DNA of 64,000 nt from Lumnitzera littorea (lineage: Eukaryota; Streptophyta; Magnoliopsida; Myrtales; Combretaceae): positions 93,623,291 through 93,687,290 of the forward strand of contig JAMXBB010000009.1 in the NCBI GenBank assembly GCA_024138015.1. The letters run 5' to 3'. Numbering within the stretch: the first letter of the stretch is position 1; every line of letters begins with the position of its first letter. Positions 23,240 to 35,850 of this stretch are shown here, in pieces. The notes under the pieces are model-generated. The model was not told the origin of the DNA. It ran no database searches and worked only from the letters and a program-made list of their open reading frames with translations. The translations under genes and the position numbers were made by a program.

Positions 23240-26200
23240 GCCTAGTGTGAGACCCTATAAAAATTGGGTATCAACTCACAATCGAATTTGTTTGTAAATA
23301 GTTGGTTACATTTAGGGTGATCGCGTAAATTAATTGATCAAGCTCAAATTTTATGACAAGATAGAAATATTAGTAAAAATGATCCTACAAGTTTAAATTT
23401 AAGAAAATAAAATAATTAAGTATACATTTATAAAATATATGTATTTTATCTGTTTTCTATTGGAAACATATAAAACGAATTCTAATAATTGATAAATTAT
23501 TACAAACAAATTATATATATACTAAAAATCATAAAGTAACTTAAATAATATTTAGGAGTATTTATTTATATTAGATATGAATTTACGTGTAAATATATAG
23601 ACTTAAAATTACATAAATAGCTAATTTATACTAAATAAATATATACAAATTAATAAAAAAAATTCAATAAAATGGCAAATTATGTTGGAATGAGGCGTAG
23701 CATGTTGGGGGATGTTTTGGGAAAAAGAAAAAGTGTGATAAGGACATGTAATTTAATGAAAAGTGTAAAATTTGTTACACTTAGATAGGAAAAATTTGCA
23801 CCCAATCTCTACTCCTCCTTATAAATTCAAAATAGCCTACCTAAGTTTAGACACTTAGTTTTCAAGGAAAAATAGAGAGAGGTTAGGAAGAGTAGAGAGC
23901 GAATTTAAAAAAAAAAATTGACAAAATATAGTACAATTAAAGCTAAACTGGAGTACGCCAACCAAATAAAGACTTGGGAGCAAACGACTACCACCATATG
24001 ACAATAGCGCCATCACTTGGGCCTACCGATAAAGGTAGGGCCTTCGTCAATAGCTAGAGGTTGATCAACTGGTAGGTTCTCCAAATTAGTCTAATTTTCT
24101 TTAAATTAGTAAAAATAGCAAAGAAAATCTAAAAATTATGAAAATTTGTATTTTAGCATATCTTTGCATGTAGTTATTATAAAAAATATTGTTATGTTTA
24201 AATTAAGTCTCAAAATATATCACTCTTAACAAATTGCTAAAACCCAAGCCAATTTTGTTTTCATTTTCAAAAGCTCTTTAGACATTGTTTTAGCTCCAAT
24301 TTTTTTTTTTTTTTTTTTTTTTTTTGCGAAACACCTATTATGAATATTGAATTATTCTATAAAGTTTTTCATGAAAATTATTTTTCATAGTTTTATCTAA
24401 TTTTTATGCCTTAAATACCTTACTAAATGACTAATTTCTAAAATATATTTAGAGATTTTTCAAGAAATTTATTTCGATTCTGATTCAAGGTGTATTTTGA
24501 CAACTTGAACTATTAAATGATGTTGAGGGAGGATATTTGTAGTGTTTAGAGTGTTGGATATGGATATTTTAAGCATAATGTTAATAAATGTGCAATATGT
24601 GAAATATAGAGATAAATTTTCTGGGGTGAGATAATATAAATTAAGGTGATGATTGGGTTATGTAGGGTACTATGACTCTAGTTTTGAGTAAAATTCTAGA
24701 AATTATACTAAAATGTAAGATATACTCAAATCAAAGCTGAATTAGAAAATCAATGAGAGGTTAGGTATATAGAGTGAATAAGAATATGATTAATGTATAA
24801 TTTAAAGACTTTTACACCTAAAATATAGTTGGATAAGCTCAAATGATGGATTAATAAATGATTCAAGGCTTGTGAATAAAACTATAATTAGAAGTAAAAT
24901 CAAAAGATAGATTAGGAATAGGGCATATAGCATTAACTAAAGGGTTAACTCAAAACTAAATAAGAGACTTAGTAGACTTAAAATATAGTTAGTTGAACTT
25001 CACCGAGTGAATCAGGTGGAGTTTCTAGGGCTTATGTGTAAAACCATAGTTATAAGCTAATTTAGAAGCAAAAATTAGAACTAGGGGGTATACTAGTATA
25101 CTGGCCAATTGATTAAAAACTAAATTAGATGCCCTTTTCACTCAAATTAAAGTTAAATAAACTTTGTCAAATAGGTAAGCAATAATTTATGAGGTTTATG
25201 AACAAAATGAAATCAAGAGCTAAATTAGAAACTAAATCAAATGATGAATTAGAGGCTAAATCAAATGTTCAATTAGAAACTAGTAAAATATGAAACTAAT
25301 TACAAGAGACTTAAAAGCCAAATAAATAGGTATAATAAAACCTTAAATGAAAGATAATAATCTTAATTATGGAATAAAGTTTATATATAAATAAAAGTTA
25401 TATGAATACTAAAATGATATTTGTATTATATGGACTATCGGCAAAGGCCTATAGTGAGTTGTACCTTATGTGAGAAAGTAGGAAGTTTAGGTAAGTTTAA
25501 GATCAATATGTAGCTATATATTTGAATACTATTTTGTAGTATTTAAAAGCCTGTGATTATACTTGGTTGTATATGTAGGTAATTTGTTTGCGCACATGCC
25601 TATATGTGTAAGTTTCTAAATTTAATTGTGTACCACTAGCTTGCTATTCTAGTTTGCAACTAGTTAAACTGCATGATATTGATTAATCGTCTTAAGCTAG
25701 ACTTAATGATATACAGCTAATAAACTTAACTAGTCATGCATCGCAACCTATTAGTGGAAACATTTAGGATTCTCCGACCAGATACCAATATCTTCAAAAG
25801 GGATAACATTAAAGCATAATGATCCCTTATTCATCCTTAGTTGAATTAAGTGACAGGAGAGGAGGTCGCGACAAGGGTGAAGACAATGGTTTAAAGGTAG
25901 TCGCAGAATGAGTGGTGTATCAATTGCACAAGTCTAGGTTTAGTCGTAAGCTGTTAAATGTATACTAAACTCTTCAACTCGGATTAGAGAGTGTGTAGTT
26001 TCGTTAATCTCAAGGCAGACTAGATAACGTTGTACAATGGCATTTCTTTATTACATTGTGTTTAACTGAATGATAATCCCGTTTGTGCTTAATGTATAGT
26101 CTTATATCTCCATCTCAACTTATTGAGCGGTCGATTGCTCACATCCTTAAAGATATTACTGTAGGTGGTAGCTATGAAGCGATATTATAACTACCTTTAA

Positions 26201-26500
26201 GCTAGTGACTATTGGATCATAGGGAATGAGGATACAAAATTAAAGGAAACTACCTTTAAGCTAGTGACTACATAGCTTTAGTTACATTACTTGGAATATT
26301 TGAACCTTAGTATTTTCTTTCCATACTTCTATAGGAAAATAACATATTTAATTAGAGAATTATTTACCTTAAAGTGGGTTAATCATTTATGCATTGTGTA
26401 AATTAGGTCTAAGATAGCGGCTATACATTTAGCTTCTATCCTACAAATGGTTTACATGGCGAGACTATTATGACTCTATCGCTTCAAGGCGTAATACCCA
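23240..26500 (-). repeat. L3-family solo LTR nested in the Tat element
   Basis: The insert is flanked by a perfect 5-bp duplication ATGTA (23,235-23,239 and 26,501-26,505), and the host protein reading continues across it (GVDV then IWNSQ). Read on the minus strand it starts TGGGTATTACGCC, then the block shared with 1-214, 37,476 and 46,379 (CGCCATGTAAACCATTT, GCTATCTTAGACCTAA), and ends GGGTCTCACACTAGGC. No PBS, gag or pol lies inside, so it is a solo LTR of about 3.26 kb. The end with TAGGC in place of CA is odd. A 22-bp direct repeat, 59 bp apart, sits at 26,189 and 26,248. Confidence 0.78.
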
Positions 26501-27826
26501 ATGTAATTTGGAACTCTCAAGATCCCTTAGCCTTAAGGTACAATCCCATGACAACGTGATGCATATAGAGTTAGGTCGAAGGAAAGGTTGTGCTCATGCG
26601 GAGTGCCAATAAAAAAAGACTAATGAAATCAAGCTTGAAGGTAGCCAACTATGTAGGTAAGGATGTCATTACCTATAGAGGAGAGAGACTAGCTCATCAA
26701 CTTCCTCTAAGCCAACATCGATGTGTTCGCATCATTCCTTGAGGACATACCGAGGGTAATTAAAAGCCCCAAAGCTATGCACCACCTCTAAGTATACCCT
26801 AACGTATGGCCTATCAAACAGAAGATGAGACATTTCACACCAGAATGACAGGTCACAGTTAAGAGCAAGTATAGAAGTAGCTTCGGGCTAGATTCGTTAT
26901 GGAGGAGCACCACCCAACTCGTTTAATAAACACTGTATTGGTCAAGAAGTCTAACAAGAAGTGGTACATGTGCCCAAAATACATGGACCTTAATAAAGCC
27001 TACTCAAAGGGTTGCTTTCCCCTCTTTAGGATCAATTAGCTAATCAATCAACATTAAGCCATGCCACGCTCAGTTTCATAGATGCCTATTTAGGCTACAA
27101 TTAGATTTTCATGGCCACTAAAGATGAGGTCTACACCTCATTCGTCACCAACTTTAAGACATGTTGCTATAAGGTTATGCCCTTCGAACTCAAGAATGTC
27201 AGGGCAACATACTAGAGTTTGGTGACTACCATCTTCATGCCCTAGCTTAGATGGAATGTCAAGGTTTACATCGATGATATGATCATCAAGAGTAAGGAAA
27301 GGACTGACTACATTGAGGACTTATACGAGACCTTCAAAACTCTATGCAAGTATAAGATGAGGCTTAACCCCTAAAAGTGCATCTTTGGGGTAACCTTGGG
27401 TATGTTCCTCAGCTTTATGGTCACAAAGCGCAGCATCAAGGCCAATCCAGACAAGATACAAGCCATTCATGATATGAAGGCCCATTAAACTATTAAAGAA
27501 GTTTAACGACTCACTAGTAAGGTCGACACGCTCAACTACTTTGTGTCTCAAAGTATTGACAAGTGTTTTGAGTTCTTCAAGCTATTGAAGAACCCATCAA
27601 AATTCAACTAGACCAAAGAATATCAAGCTACCTATGATGAGCTCAAGTAATTCCTAGAGAGCCCACCCATTCGCTCTAAGCCAATCCCTAGGGAAGAGCT
27701 TTATCTGCACTTAGCAATTAGTGACCAAGTAATATCTTCCATGCTCTTTCAAGTGGATGGGCAAAAGCAAAAGCCAATCTACTATGTCAGCTATATATTA
27801 TAGGGCCTGGAGACTAGGTACACAAG
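26501..27826 (+). pseudogene. Tat-type reverse transcriptase and start of RNase H, disrupted
   Basis: The reading gives VKKSNKKWYMCPKYMDLNKA, DEVYTSFVTNFKTCCYKVMP, VYIDDMIIKSKE (the YxDD active site, near 27,269), KANPDKIQAIHDM and HLAISDQVISSMLF. These follow the order of Ty3/Gypsy RT and RNase H in the Tat lineage. Numerous in-frame stops and a frameshift in the finger region make it inactive. It ends abruptly where another element begins at 27,827. Confidence 0.82.
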
Positions 27827-28696
27827 TAGTGTGAATTGTAAACAGACAAAGCCGGTTGCTTAGTGGGTTTAAGCTTGTAGAAAGCTTGAAAAGAAACTGA
27901 TAGAGAATGTATGAAAGGACAAATGACAAATGAGAAAGTAAGTAAACACCTACGAACAACCCCAATGGATATGATGCACCAATGGAACTTTCAAGGAGTC
28001 ACAGCACAACTTAATATGATGCACAAGATGGTTTAGTAAGGTTACTCGCCACCTAGCCTTACTTAAGGGTTAAAATAAGAGTGGGATGAATATAAACAAA
28101 ATAATGTTTACGAGAGAGAAATGTCAAGTATGTTGATATTTAATCTGATCATTACAGCTGCTAGTACAAGAGGTATTTATGTTCGAGAATTTAGGGCAAC
28201 ATACCCAAAAGAGTATTGACAAAAAGGGTATTACCTTAAAAAAGTAATGTACAAAATACAAAAGGATAAAATGAATATTCCAAAAAAACAATAATTAGTG
28301 TAACGAATTCTATATATGATCCTGTATACGTGTTGATGCTATATTAGTAAGGTTGTTGGAGGGTGTAGATAAAAAGTATGGTTAGCTGGCTTATCCGAGT
28401 AGGGGTAGCTTAGTTAGTTCACTCTCTTTCTCTCACCATATCAACAAGGGCAATGTCAAGTAAGTAATTGGCTAGGCATGAATAAGAGTGAGGATTGGCT
28501 ATTGTCTCGACTTTTCGCTTCTCTACACACTATCTACAAGAAATAAGAAGTCATTTGGCTTGGTATGCAGAACGAGTCGACAAGGAGATACTCGACCTCT
28601 GCAAGAGTCGACTAAAGTAGGAGAATTCGTCATGCCAGGCCTTCCAATCTTCGGGCTCGGCTGTAGGTAAATGGTCTAGTAGCTCGATTCCTATCA
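27827..28696 (-). repeat. 3' LTR of E1
   Basis: The plus-strand right end reads CGATTCCTATCA, so the minus LTR starts TGATAGGAATCG, the terminus shared by all Gypsy LTRs of this family here. The left end, TAGTGTGAATTG, is the diverged counterpart of TGATGCGAATCG seen in the E2 LTR (in reverse). The length is about 870 bp. Confidence 0.82.
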
Positions 28697-28699
28697 TTC

Positions 28700-30105
28700 C
28701 CTTTAGGTTGATTTGGATTTAAGATCAAATCCGAATGATCTCCAGTTAGCTCTTCGTCAAGGTGATACAAACTAAAGTTGGCAATGTTCCTCTAGCAGCT
28801 CCAATCTATAGGTGTTATCATTAATCTTTTGGAGGATTTTGAAAGGTCCTTCAGCCTTTGGGGATAGTTTATTCCTTTTTTTGCTCAGAAACTGTTCCTT
28901 GCTAAGGCGTAGCCATACCAAATCTCCTTGTTGGAATTGTTTAGCTATCCTTCCCTTAGTCTTTTCTTACATTCTTTTGGCAGCTTAGTTGATGTGCCGA
29001 GTGACTTTGACATAGATGTACTGAAGGGATTGTACTTTAGCCGAAGTATTAGGGTCCTCTCACGCAGTTACAGGTACAAGCGTATGATCAAGAGATAACT
29101 CGGGATTAAAACCATAGATTACTTCGAAGGGAGTTTATTTGGTGGTGTCATGCACTGTTCGGTTGTAAGTGAACTCGACCACTGGCAAGCAGACATCCCA
29201 ATCAGCTAAGTTTTTGCCCACTATAGCTCGGAGTAGTGATCCCAAAGTACGATTAACCACCTCTGTTTAGTCTTCAGTTTGAGGGTGATAGGAAGTACTG
29301 AATAGTAGTTTGGTTCCTGTCCAACACCTTAAGGTCCTCCAAAAATGGTTTCAGAACTTCAGTTCTCTATTGGAGACTACAATTCTAAGCACACCATGTA
29401 TCCGCACAATCTCTTACAAGAAAAGAGAAACAATAGCTAAAGCATCATTAGTTTTGGAGTAGGGCACGAAGTGTACCATTTTGCTGAACCAATCCACGAC
29501 GACCATTATAAAATCTTTGCCTCGAGTAGTTCGTAGTAGTTTGAGAACAAAGTCCATACTCAATTCAATCTATGGCTTCATCGAGACATGTAAAGGCATC
29601 ACTTTCCCTTGCTGGGCTCGACACTTAGCCTTCTTGCACATGGCATAGCCTTCAACAACTCAGTGCACATCTCTCCTCATTCTCAGCCAAAAGAATCAAC
29701 CATTCAATAATTCATAAGTTCTTCTTTCTCCAAAATGTCTAGAGAATCCCCTATTGTAAGCTACCTGAATCAATAACTCCCTTAGGGAACAAGTTAGCAA
29801 ACATAATTTTCTACTTCAGAATAAGTAGTCATTTTCCACATGATACTTATCCACTGTCCTTCCATTGATGCATTACACAATTATGGGTCCAAAGTGTAGA
29901 TCCTCAAAATACTGCTCTATAATACTCGCAAACCCAAACAATCTGATCTGTAGTTCATTCAGAAGTGCATGTTCTTGAAAGAGCATCTGCAACGACGTTG
30001 CTCTTCTCCTGCTTGTATTTTATTATAAAACTAAATTTCTCAAGGAATGCAACCTATCTCATCTGCTGCTTCGATAACTTGGTTTGACTTCGGAAGTGCC
30101 TCAAC
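28700..30105 (-). pseudogene. E1 integrase and RNase H C-terminal part
   Basis: Minus-strand reading near 29.1-29.5 kb gives VRIHGVLRIVVSNRELKF (the family usually has SDRD, so the catalytic Asp appears to be Asn), TEVVNRTLGSLL, NLADWDVCLPVVEF and YNRTVHDTTK. Near 30.0-30.1 kb it gives RSQTKLSKQQMR and KSNVVADALSR, the end of RNase H and its tether. Frameshifts and stops are frequent. Confidence 0.78.
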
Positions 30106-30958
30106 TGATGGGAATGAGGCTACCGGACCTTTGACCCGCAATCAAGCTCCAAGACTAAAGGGATTGGCACGACGAATCCTTCTGTTCCAACCAACCCCTG
30201 CCAAGGTCGAGTACTTTCTTGCCAAGTCACCTTTCATGCCTTGTTGTATGACCGCCCATTTTTCTGTGATATGTCAAGTTGATGATTACTCTCTAGTGCT
30301 GAGCTAACCAATTACTCAGCATCTTCCAAGAAGCTGAAAGAAAGAGTTCGAACTGACTAAGTCATCTTTGCTCGAATAAGCCCATATGTTCGTACTTTTT
30401 TTCTACATCTTCTAACAACCTTACAAATGTAGCATCATTATGTGTATAATGTCCTATGCAAAATCCGTTGCACCAATGATTATTTTTCTTGTATATTCGC
30501 TTTTACCATTTTATATCTTGTACATTACTTCCTTAGGAAATTCCCTTTTTGTCCTTTCTTTTTTAGGTAAGTTTCCCTAACTTATGGGTATAAATACCAT
30601 TGTACTTGTAACAAACATCATATCATTCTTAATATACGCTCTTTGAGTACTTTTTTCTTCCTTGTGTAAACACTATTTATTTCCTCTTAGTATCACTTTT
30701 ATCCTTTCCCTTAAGCAAGGTTAGGTGGTGAGTAACCTCTTTGGACCAATTCGTACGTCATATTGAATTGTGCCGTGAGTCCCTAAAAGTTCCATTGATA
30801 TGTCATATCCTCTGAACTTTTTCGTAGGTTTTTCTTACCATTTCATTCTTCATTTTTACCCTTTTGAACTTTTCCCCATTAATCCTTTTCAAGCTTTCTA
30901 TAAGCTTGGACCCCATCCAATGACCAGCCTTATCTGTTCTTGATCACAGTTCACACCA
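30106..30958 (+). repeat. Solo LTR of the same Gypsy family, inserted in opposite orientation inside E1 RNase H
   Basis: An 853-bp plus-strand LTR starts TGATGGGAATGAGG and ends CAGTTCACACCA, similar along its length to the E2 3' LTR at 42,008-42,851. On the minus strand the host protein reads DHES before it and LRHFRSQTKL after it, which join into the normal RNase H sequence. The flanks TCAAC (30,101-30,105) and ATTAC (30,959-30,963) look like a decayed 5-bp TSD. Confidence 0.82.
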
Positions 30959-30999
30959 ATTACGACTCATGGTCAGTATATATGACAAATTCTCTTGGT

Positions 31000-32160
31000 A
31001 GTAAATAATGCTACCATATTTACAATGTTCGAATCAGCACTAAGAGTTCTTTGTCATACACAGAGTAATTTAATTGAGGTCCTTTGAGCTTCTTGCTATA
31101 GAAGGCAATTAGTTTACCTTCCTACATTAAGACAGCGCCTATTTTAATACCTGATACATCACATTCCAACTTAAATATTTTCTCAAAGTCAGGTAAAACT
31201 AACACCAGAGCAAAGGTTATTCTATCTTTTATCTCAGTAAAGCTCCTTTCCTCCCTTTCTCCCCATCAAAAGTCAGTGTTTTTCTTCGTTAGCTCAATAA
31301 GTAGCATAGCAAGTGTACTAAAATTCCTAATGAATCATCTATAGAACAAAGATAGGCCATAGAAACTTCTTACGTCGGCACAAGTAATAGGAGTCAACCA
31401 CTTAACAATTGCTTAGATCTTCTCACTATCCACTTGTAAACCTCCTCTATTGACTACATAGCCCAAAAATATTACTTCCTTCTAGCAAAAGCAACACTTC
31501 TTGAGGTTGCCAAATAATCTCTCAACACAGAAGATATCCAGAATGGCTTGGAGATGTTCACAGTGACTTAGCATGTCAGCACTATAAACCAAGATATCAT
31601 CAAAGTACACTACAACATTCTTTTTGATCTGATGTTTTAACACACGATTTATTAGTCTCATGAAAGTGCTCAAGGCATTTGATAAGTCGAAAGGCATAAC
31701 CATCCATTCATATAACCTATGTTGAGTCTTGAATGCTATTTTCCACTTGTCATATGTCCTCATGCAAATTTGATGGTAGCCAGACTTTAGATTAATCTTG
31801 CTGAAAATCTTAGCTCCAATCAATTCATCCAGAATATCTTCTAACCTCGGGATAGGATACCTATACTTGATAGTAATCTTGTTTACAGCTTAATTGTCTA
31901 CATACATTTGCTATGGTCCATCTTTCTTTGGCACTAGAAGGGCTGGTACAGCGTAAGAGCTAAGACTTTCTTTGACATAACCTCTTTCCAGCAACTCATT
32001 AACTTGACGTTGAAGCTTAGAAGCTTGTTCGGGATTCATCCAATAAGTTGGTCTATTCGGTAGTGTAGCGCCGAGTAACAAGTCAATGCAATGTTCTCTA
32101 CCTCGAGTTGGGGATAACCCCTCGGTAGCTATTCTAGGAACAGATTGCATACTCGTCCAG
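31000..32160 (-). pseudogene. E1 reverse transcriptase and RNase H N-terminal part
   Basis: The frame 31,911-32,150 reads TEGLSPTRGREHCIDLLLGA, then YWMNPEQASKLQRQVNELLE. The frame 31,482-31,823 has FSKINLKSGYHQI, EWMVMPFDLSNA and the active site YFDDILVYS (YFDD at 31,596-31,607). The 31.0-31.4 kb stretch carries the RNase H start. A frame change between the two RT pieces and stops after 31.48 kb break the polyprotein, although the active-site Asp pair remains. Confidence 0.87.
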
Positions 32161-32427
32161 CAATGCTTTTATTTCCTGGGGTAGTTCACCCTAGTCCTTC
32201 ATCTCTAGCAGGCACCTGACCAGCATAAGGATCGACGTGTCTGCTTTAAGGGTCTCTCGGAGCTCGACTCTACTTATTACTAGAGCCTTCTTTGATTCGT
32301 GACCAAGTTTTGTCTGCAATTTATTGACTTCTCTCAGCAACATTAGGTTCAGTGTGATCTTCTAGCCATCCTTCTCAAACATATACGTGTTCTTGTATCC
32401 ATCATGGATTACTCTCCTGTCAAATAG

Positions 32428-33930
32428 CTATGGTTGGCCAAGTAGCACATACGACACATACATAGGCAGCACATCACAGAGAATCTCATTGGAATAGTGT
32501 CCAATTGTGATCGGCAGCAGTACCTGTTGGATGAAATGTAACGCTCCCTTATCATTTAACCAATGCAACTTATACAACTTAAGGTTTGCAATGATCAGCA
32601 ACTTCAACTTCGTGATCATTTCAACTGATGCCACATTGGTGTAACTTCTACTATCCAAAATTAACTCTCGTACCTGGTCATTCACCTTACCAGTAGAATG
32701 GAACAAATTCTCCCTCTACTCTTCCTTCTATGGGGTTCTAAGTTCATGGCACGTCAGATAACTAGGACCAACTAATCCAAGTCCTCGGCAAACACGTCCT
32801 CTTCAATAAGCTCTTTCTCGGCATCTTCTTTCTCAGTAGTGATCTCTTCTTCCTCGGGTTCCTTATCCATACACTCTACCTCTAGCTCTGTGACGTCTCC
32901 CTTAATTACCATAGTCCTTTAGTTCAAGCACTGAGTGGCCATATGTTCAAACCCTTGACATTTAAAGCACTTGATCCAACTCATCTTCCTACAAGACCTT
33001 TACCCTTCTCATAAGTTCGAGTTAGTGCTTCAGTGTCAGGTTGGCCTTTCAATTTAACTCGGATATCCATCTTTCAGCTCAGCTCAATACTTGACTAAGC
33101 TCGATGACTCGTTTGTCCAGGTTGGCTAATCGATAACCTAACTAGAACTCGGCTCCTTCTCATCCATTGTGGTAAATTGTTAGAGTTCCATAATGTCTTG
33201 AATGCCAGCCCTTAACCCAGTAATGAATCTTGAAATTGTTCGAGCTAGCAGTTTCTCTACTTCGTAACAAATCTTAAGTATTTGAAATTCTTAAACATAC
33301 TCGTCAATAGTCCAGCCTCCTTATCTTAGCTCCTAAAGCTAAGTGAAAGTATCTTAAAGATAAATTTCCAGCACAAACTTGTTTCTGAGTATTTTCTTCA
33401 TCTCGAGCAAAGTATTAATCTCTCGATAGCCCTCTCGTCTCCTTATGGCTTAGAAATTCTTCCACTACATAGCGGTATATGCAAAGAACTCTACAGCAGC
33501 AATTCTCATCTTTTCATAATCCTCATATTGATAATAATAAAAAACATGCTCTGTCTTCTCTTTCCATTCTAAATATTTATCAACATTCCCAAATCTACTG
33601 AAACTTGGTATCCAAAGTTTCACATAGTCATATGCTCTTGGGACTCTAGCCCGCTTTTCTTCAGAGTACTATTCTTCGTCCTCTTCATTTAGTTTTCTCA
33701 GTTTTATCCTTCGTCTTACTCATCTACTTACTCCTCCACCTCGAACTGGTTAAGCTGGGTTATAACCTATAACAGGTTGAGCAACTTGTGAGATATTTTA
33801 TGCGGCCTCAATTAGTCAGCAAGCCAATGTATGAACAGCTCGGGTTAGCAAGCTTATGGGGTATTCTGACCTCAACTTTGTATCTCGACTTTACAATTCA
33901 TCCCTTCGCATAGAGTTGACTTAGTTGAAC
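32428..33930 (-). pseudogene. E1 gag and protease, disrupted
   Basis: The gag N-terminal helix region (MRRDEL...LLTRAVHTLAC) lies near 33.85-33.92 kb. The Retrotrans_gag core (VDKYLEWKEKTEHVFYYY, RIAAVEFFAYTAM) is near 33.45-33.6 kb. The zinc knuckle CFKCQGFEHMATQC is complete at about 32,940-32,982. The protease (32,428-32,706) reads ILDSRSYTNVAS, where the family has DSGS, then YKLHWLNDKG and YVSYVLLGQP. Several stops occur in gag. Confidence 0.82.
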
Positions 33931-33950
33931 ACCTTGAAGGAAAGATTAGT

Positions 33951-35850
33951 TTCCAAGTTTTCCAAATAATAAAACTCATTCACCAATCAGTCATCCATAA
34001 GGAAGCACTTCAATGAATCAATGCATATTCAACAGAGTCACATATTTAATCAATCAATCAGACAATTACAATTTGTGATATAACTGACTTTAAGTCAAGT
34101 AAACATAGGTCTACATGCACGAAAATAGAAATATCCACTAACCTAGGCATGATAGCAATGCACAATCCAAAGCTTAACGACGTAATCCTTCCTTACCTAT
34201 TTCACTTATGAAAATACATACTGTCTCTAAGTTAACTACAAGTCAAAATCAAACTCTTATAAGTTTTTACTATCGCGTTTCTGAACTTTATTTGACCGTA
34301 TCTTACTTAATTTTTATCCAATTTTAGTAAATTTTATATCATCACAATCACTATTTTGAGTATTATTAGGATATCTTAAGAAATAAAATTAATCAATATA
34401 GTCACAAGCCCAAAAATATTGTTTCTCACTAACGACTTGGTTGTATATTATCATAACTTCATAATTAACTTGAATAAGCTTTATCTCCAAATTATAAGTC
34501 CTAAAAATCACACTTTCTAAACTTGGCTAACATGTTTTATGTATCCAATAGTGCTTATTTTTATGAATTTAATAAATATCTTACTAGTACTAATTATTAT
34601 GTAACATATTAGGCTAATATATAGGCCTTTATTAGGAAAATACACAATAAATAGTATACGAGCCAGATTATTTTCACAAAAAATCCTATAAGCTCATAAA
34701 AATATATAGTTTAATCTGGTCATTCATAGGAGTTATCTAGGTTATCGCCTCACAAAAATTTAATTTTAAACTCAAAATTAGTGAAATAAAAAAAATTAAT
34801 TATAAGATAAAAATCAATTCTCCAAACATCATTATAAACTTCTAGAAGTCAGAATATGTGGGGGTCTTTTACTGATTTTATCAAAAACTAATTATTCTAA
34901 CAAATTAGCAAAATTGCCAGTTTTATTCAAAATAAATATAATAAATATTAAACATGCTTAATTTCAAAAATTCTGACTAACACATTTAAATACATATATT
35001 AAGCATATTATATATAAAAATTCTACTTAAAAGAACATTATTTAATATTTATAAAAATTAAATTAAAATTAGCCCAAATAGGGCATTTTCTTAAAAACTC
35101 TATATTTTCACTTAATATTTAATTAAAACAAAATTACTACATTAAACTATACTTAAAATAGTCTTAGGAAACAAATTTTCATAATTAAATAAGGTCGTTT
35201 GATATTTTTAGAAAATTAAATAACTTTCAAGAAGAAAATTGAGTCACTTGAACCAACCATCCTCTAATCGCCGCTCTTTGCTGGAAAGATTGGTTGTACA
35301 GGCCTACTATTAGACCCTTGAGCTGCTCCATGTCACGTTATGTTTTGGTGTGCAAACCACCTTAGACAAATCCGACTCTATTTTTATTTTATTTGTCTTT
35401 TTCCTTTTTTTTTTTTAATTTTCTTGAGCGATTTTTTTTTTTTTTTGTGTTTCTAGATTTTCAAAAGGTTGTTTTTGATGTGTAGAGGACCTATTTATAG
35501 ATTTCAAGCTAGTTTGATCTGGCTTAAATTTGGACATATGCATGCGACATGTCATTTTCCTAAAACCCTAAGTTTGAGATGGTAATTTCTTATCAAATGG
35601 ACTATGAATCATGCTTTTTCTTTAATTCTATACTGTGACATCATTTGGTAACTCATCAAATCATTTTTAAAATTAATTTTCCATTATTTTATATCAATTT
35701 ACCTTATTTTTATAATTTATTATTATATTTATATATTTAAATTACATATAATGTATATCTTATGTAAATACGAGTATATTATATATAATTCAACTTTATT
35801 TATTATTTTTATAAGTTAAATAACTTATCCCTAATATCTCACTATATCTT
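33951..35850 (+). repeat. Probable middle-to-end fragment of an L3 long LTR
   Basis: The order of features parallels 47.25-48.95 kb of the full L3 LTR: an 'aatcaatcaatc'-rich stretch, a long AT-rich tract, a GC-richer gene-like patch (about 35,250-35,350), poly-T runs and a TATA-like 'cctatttatagat' (35,490; the full copy has 'cctatttatagac'). Similarity by eye is patchy and the ends are unclear. Confidence 0.42.

Larger units (their letters stand above)
20226..27826 (+). mobile_element. Decayed Tat-type Ty3/Gypsy element, split by a solo LTR
   Basis: In plus-strand order there is an LTR-like region with a TATA box (about 20.2-21.0 kb), gag (21.7-22.45 kb), protease (22.85-23.24 kb), then, after a 3.26-kb foreign insert, reverse transcriptase and an RNase H start (26.5-27.83 kb). 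Domain wording is that of the plant Tat/Retand lineage (LNKAYSKGCFPL, MTFxxVYIDDMI-type RT). The RNase H frame stops at LETRYTS, where the LTR of another element (27,827) interrupts it; no 3' part was found beyond that. Many stops are present. The left boundary is approximate. Confidence 0.75.
27827..33950 (-). mobile_element. Ty3/Gypsy element E1, lacking a recognisable 5' LTR
   Basis: On the minus strand the order is gag (33.93 down to 32.75 kb), protease (32.7-32.4 kb), RT (32.15-31.48 kb), RNase H (split by a solo LTR), integrase (about 29.7-28.9 kb) and a 3' LTR (28,696 down to 27,827). The same protein family recurs in E2, E4 and E5. The gag end runs into a fragment of the L3 LTR near 33,950 with no PBS or 5' LTR, so the element is truncated or rearranged there. 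Confidence 0.85.

Noticed and set aside
23880..26160. A gene inside the 3.26-kb insert in the Tat element
   Set aside because: No frame of useful length and no PBS or pol motif. The sequence repeats the L3 LTR seen elsewhere in the window.
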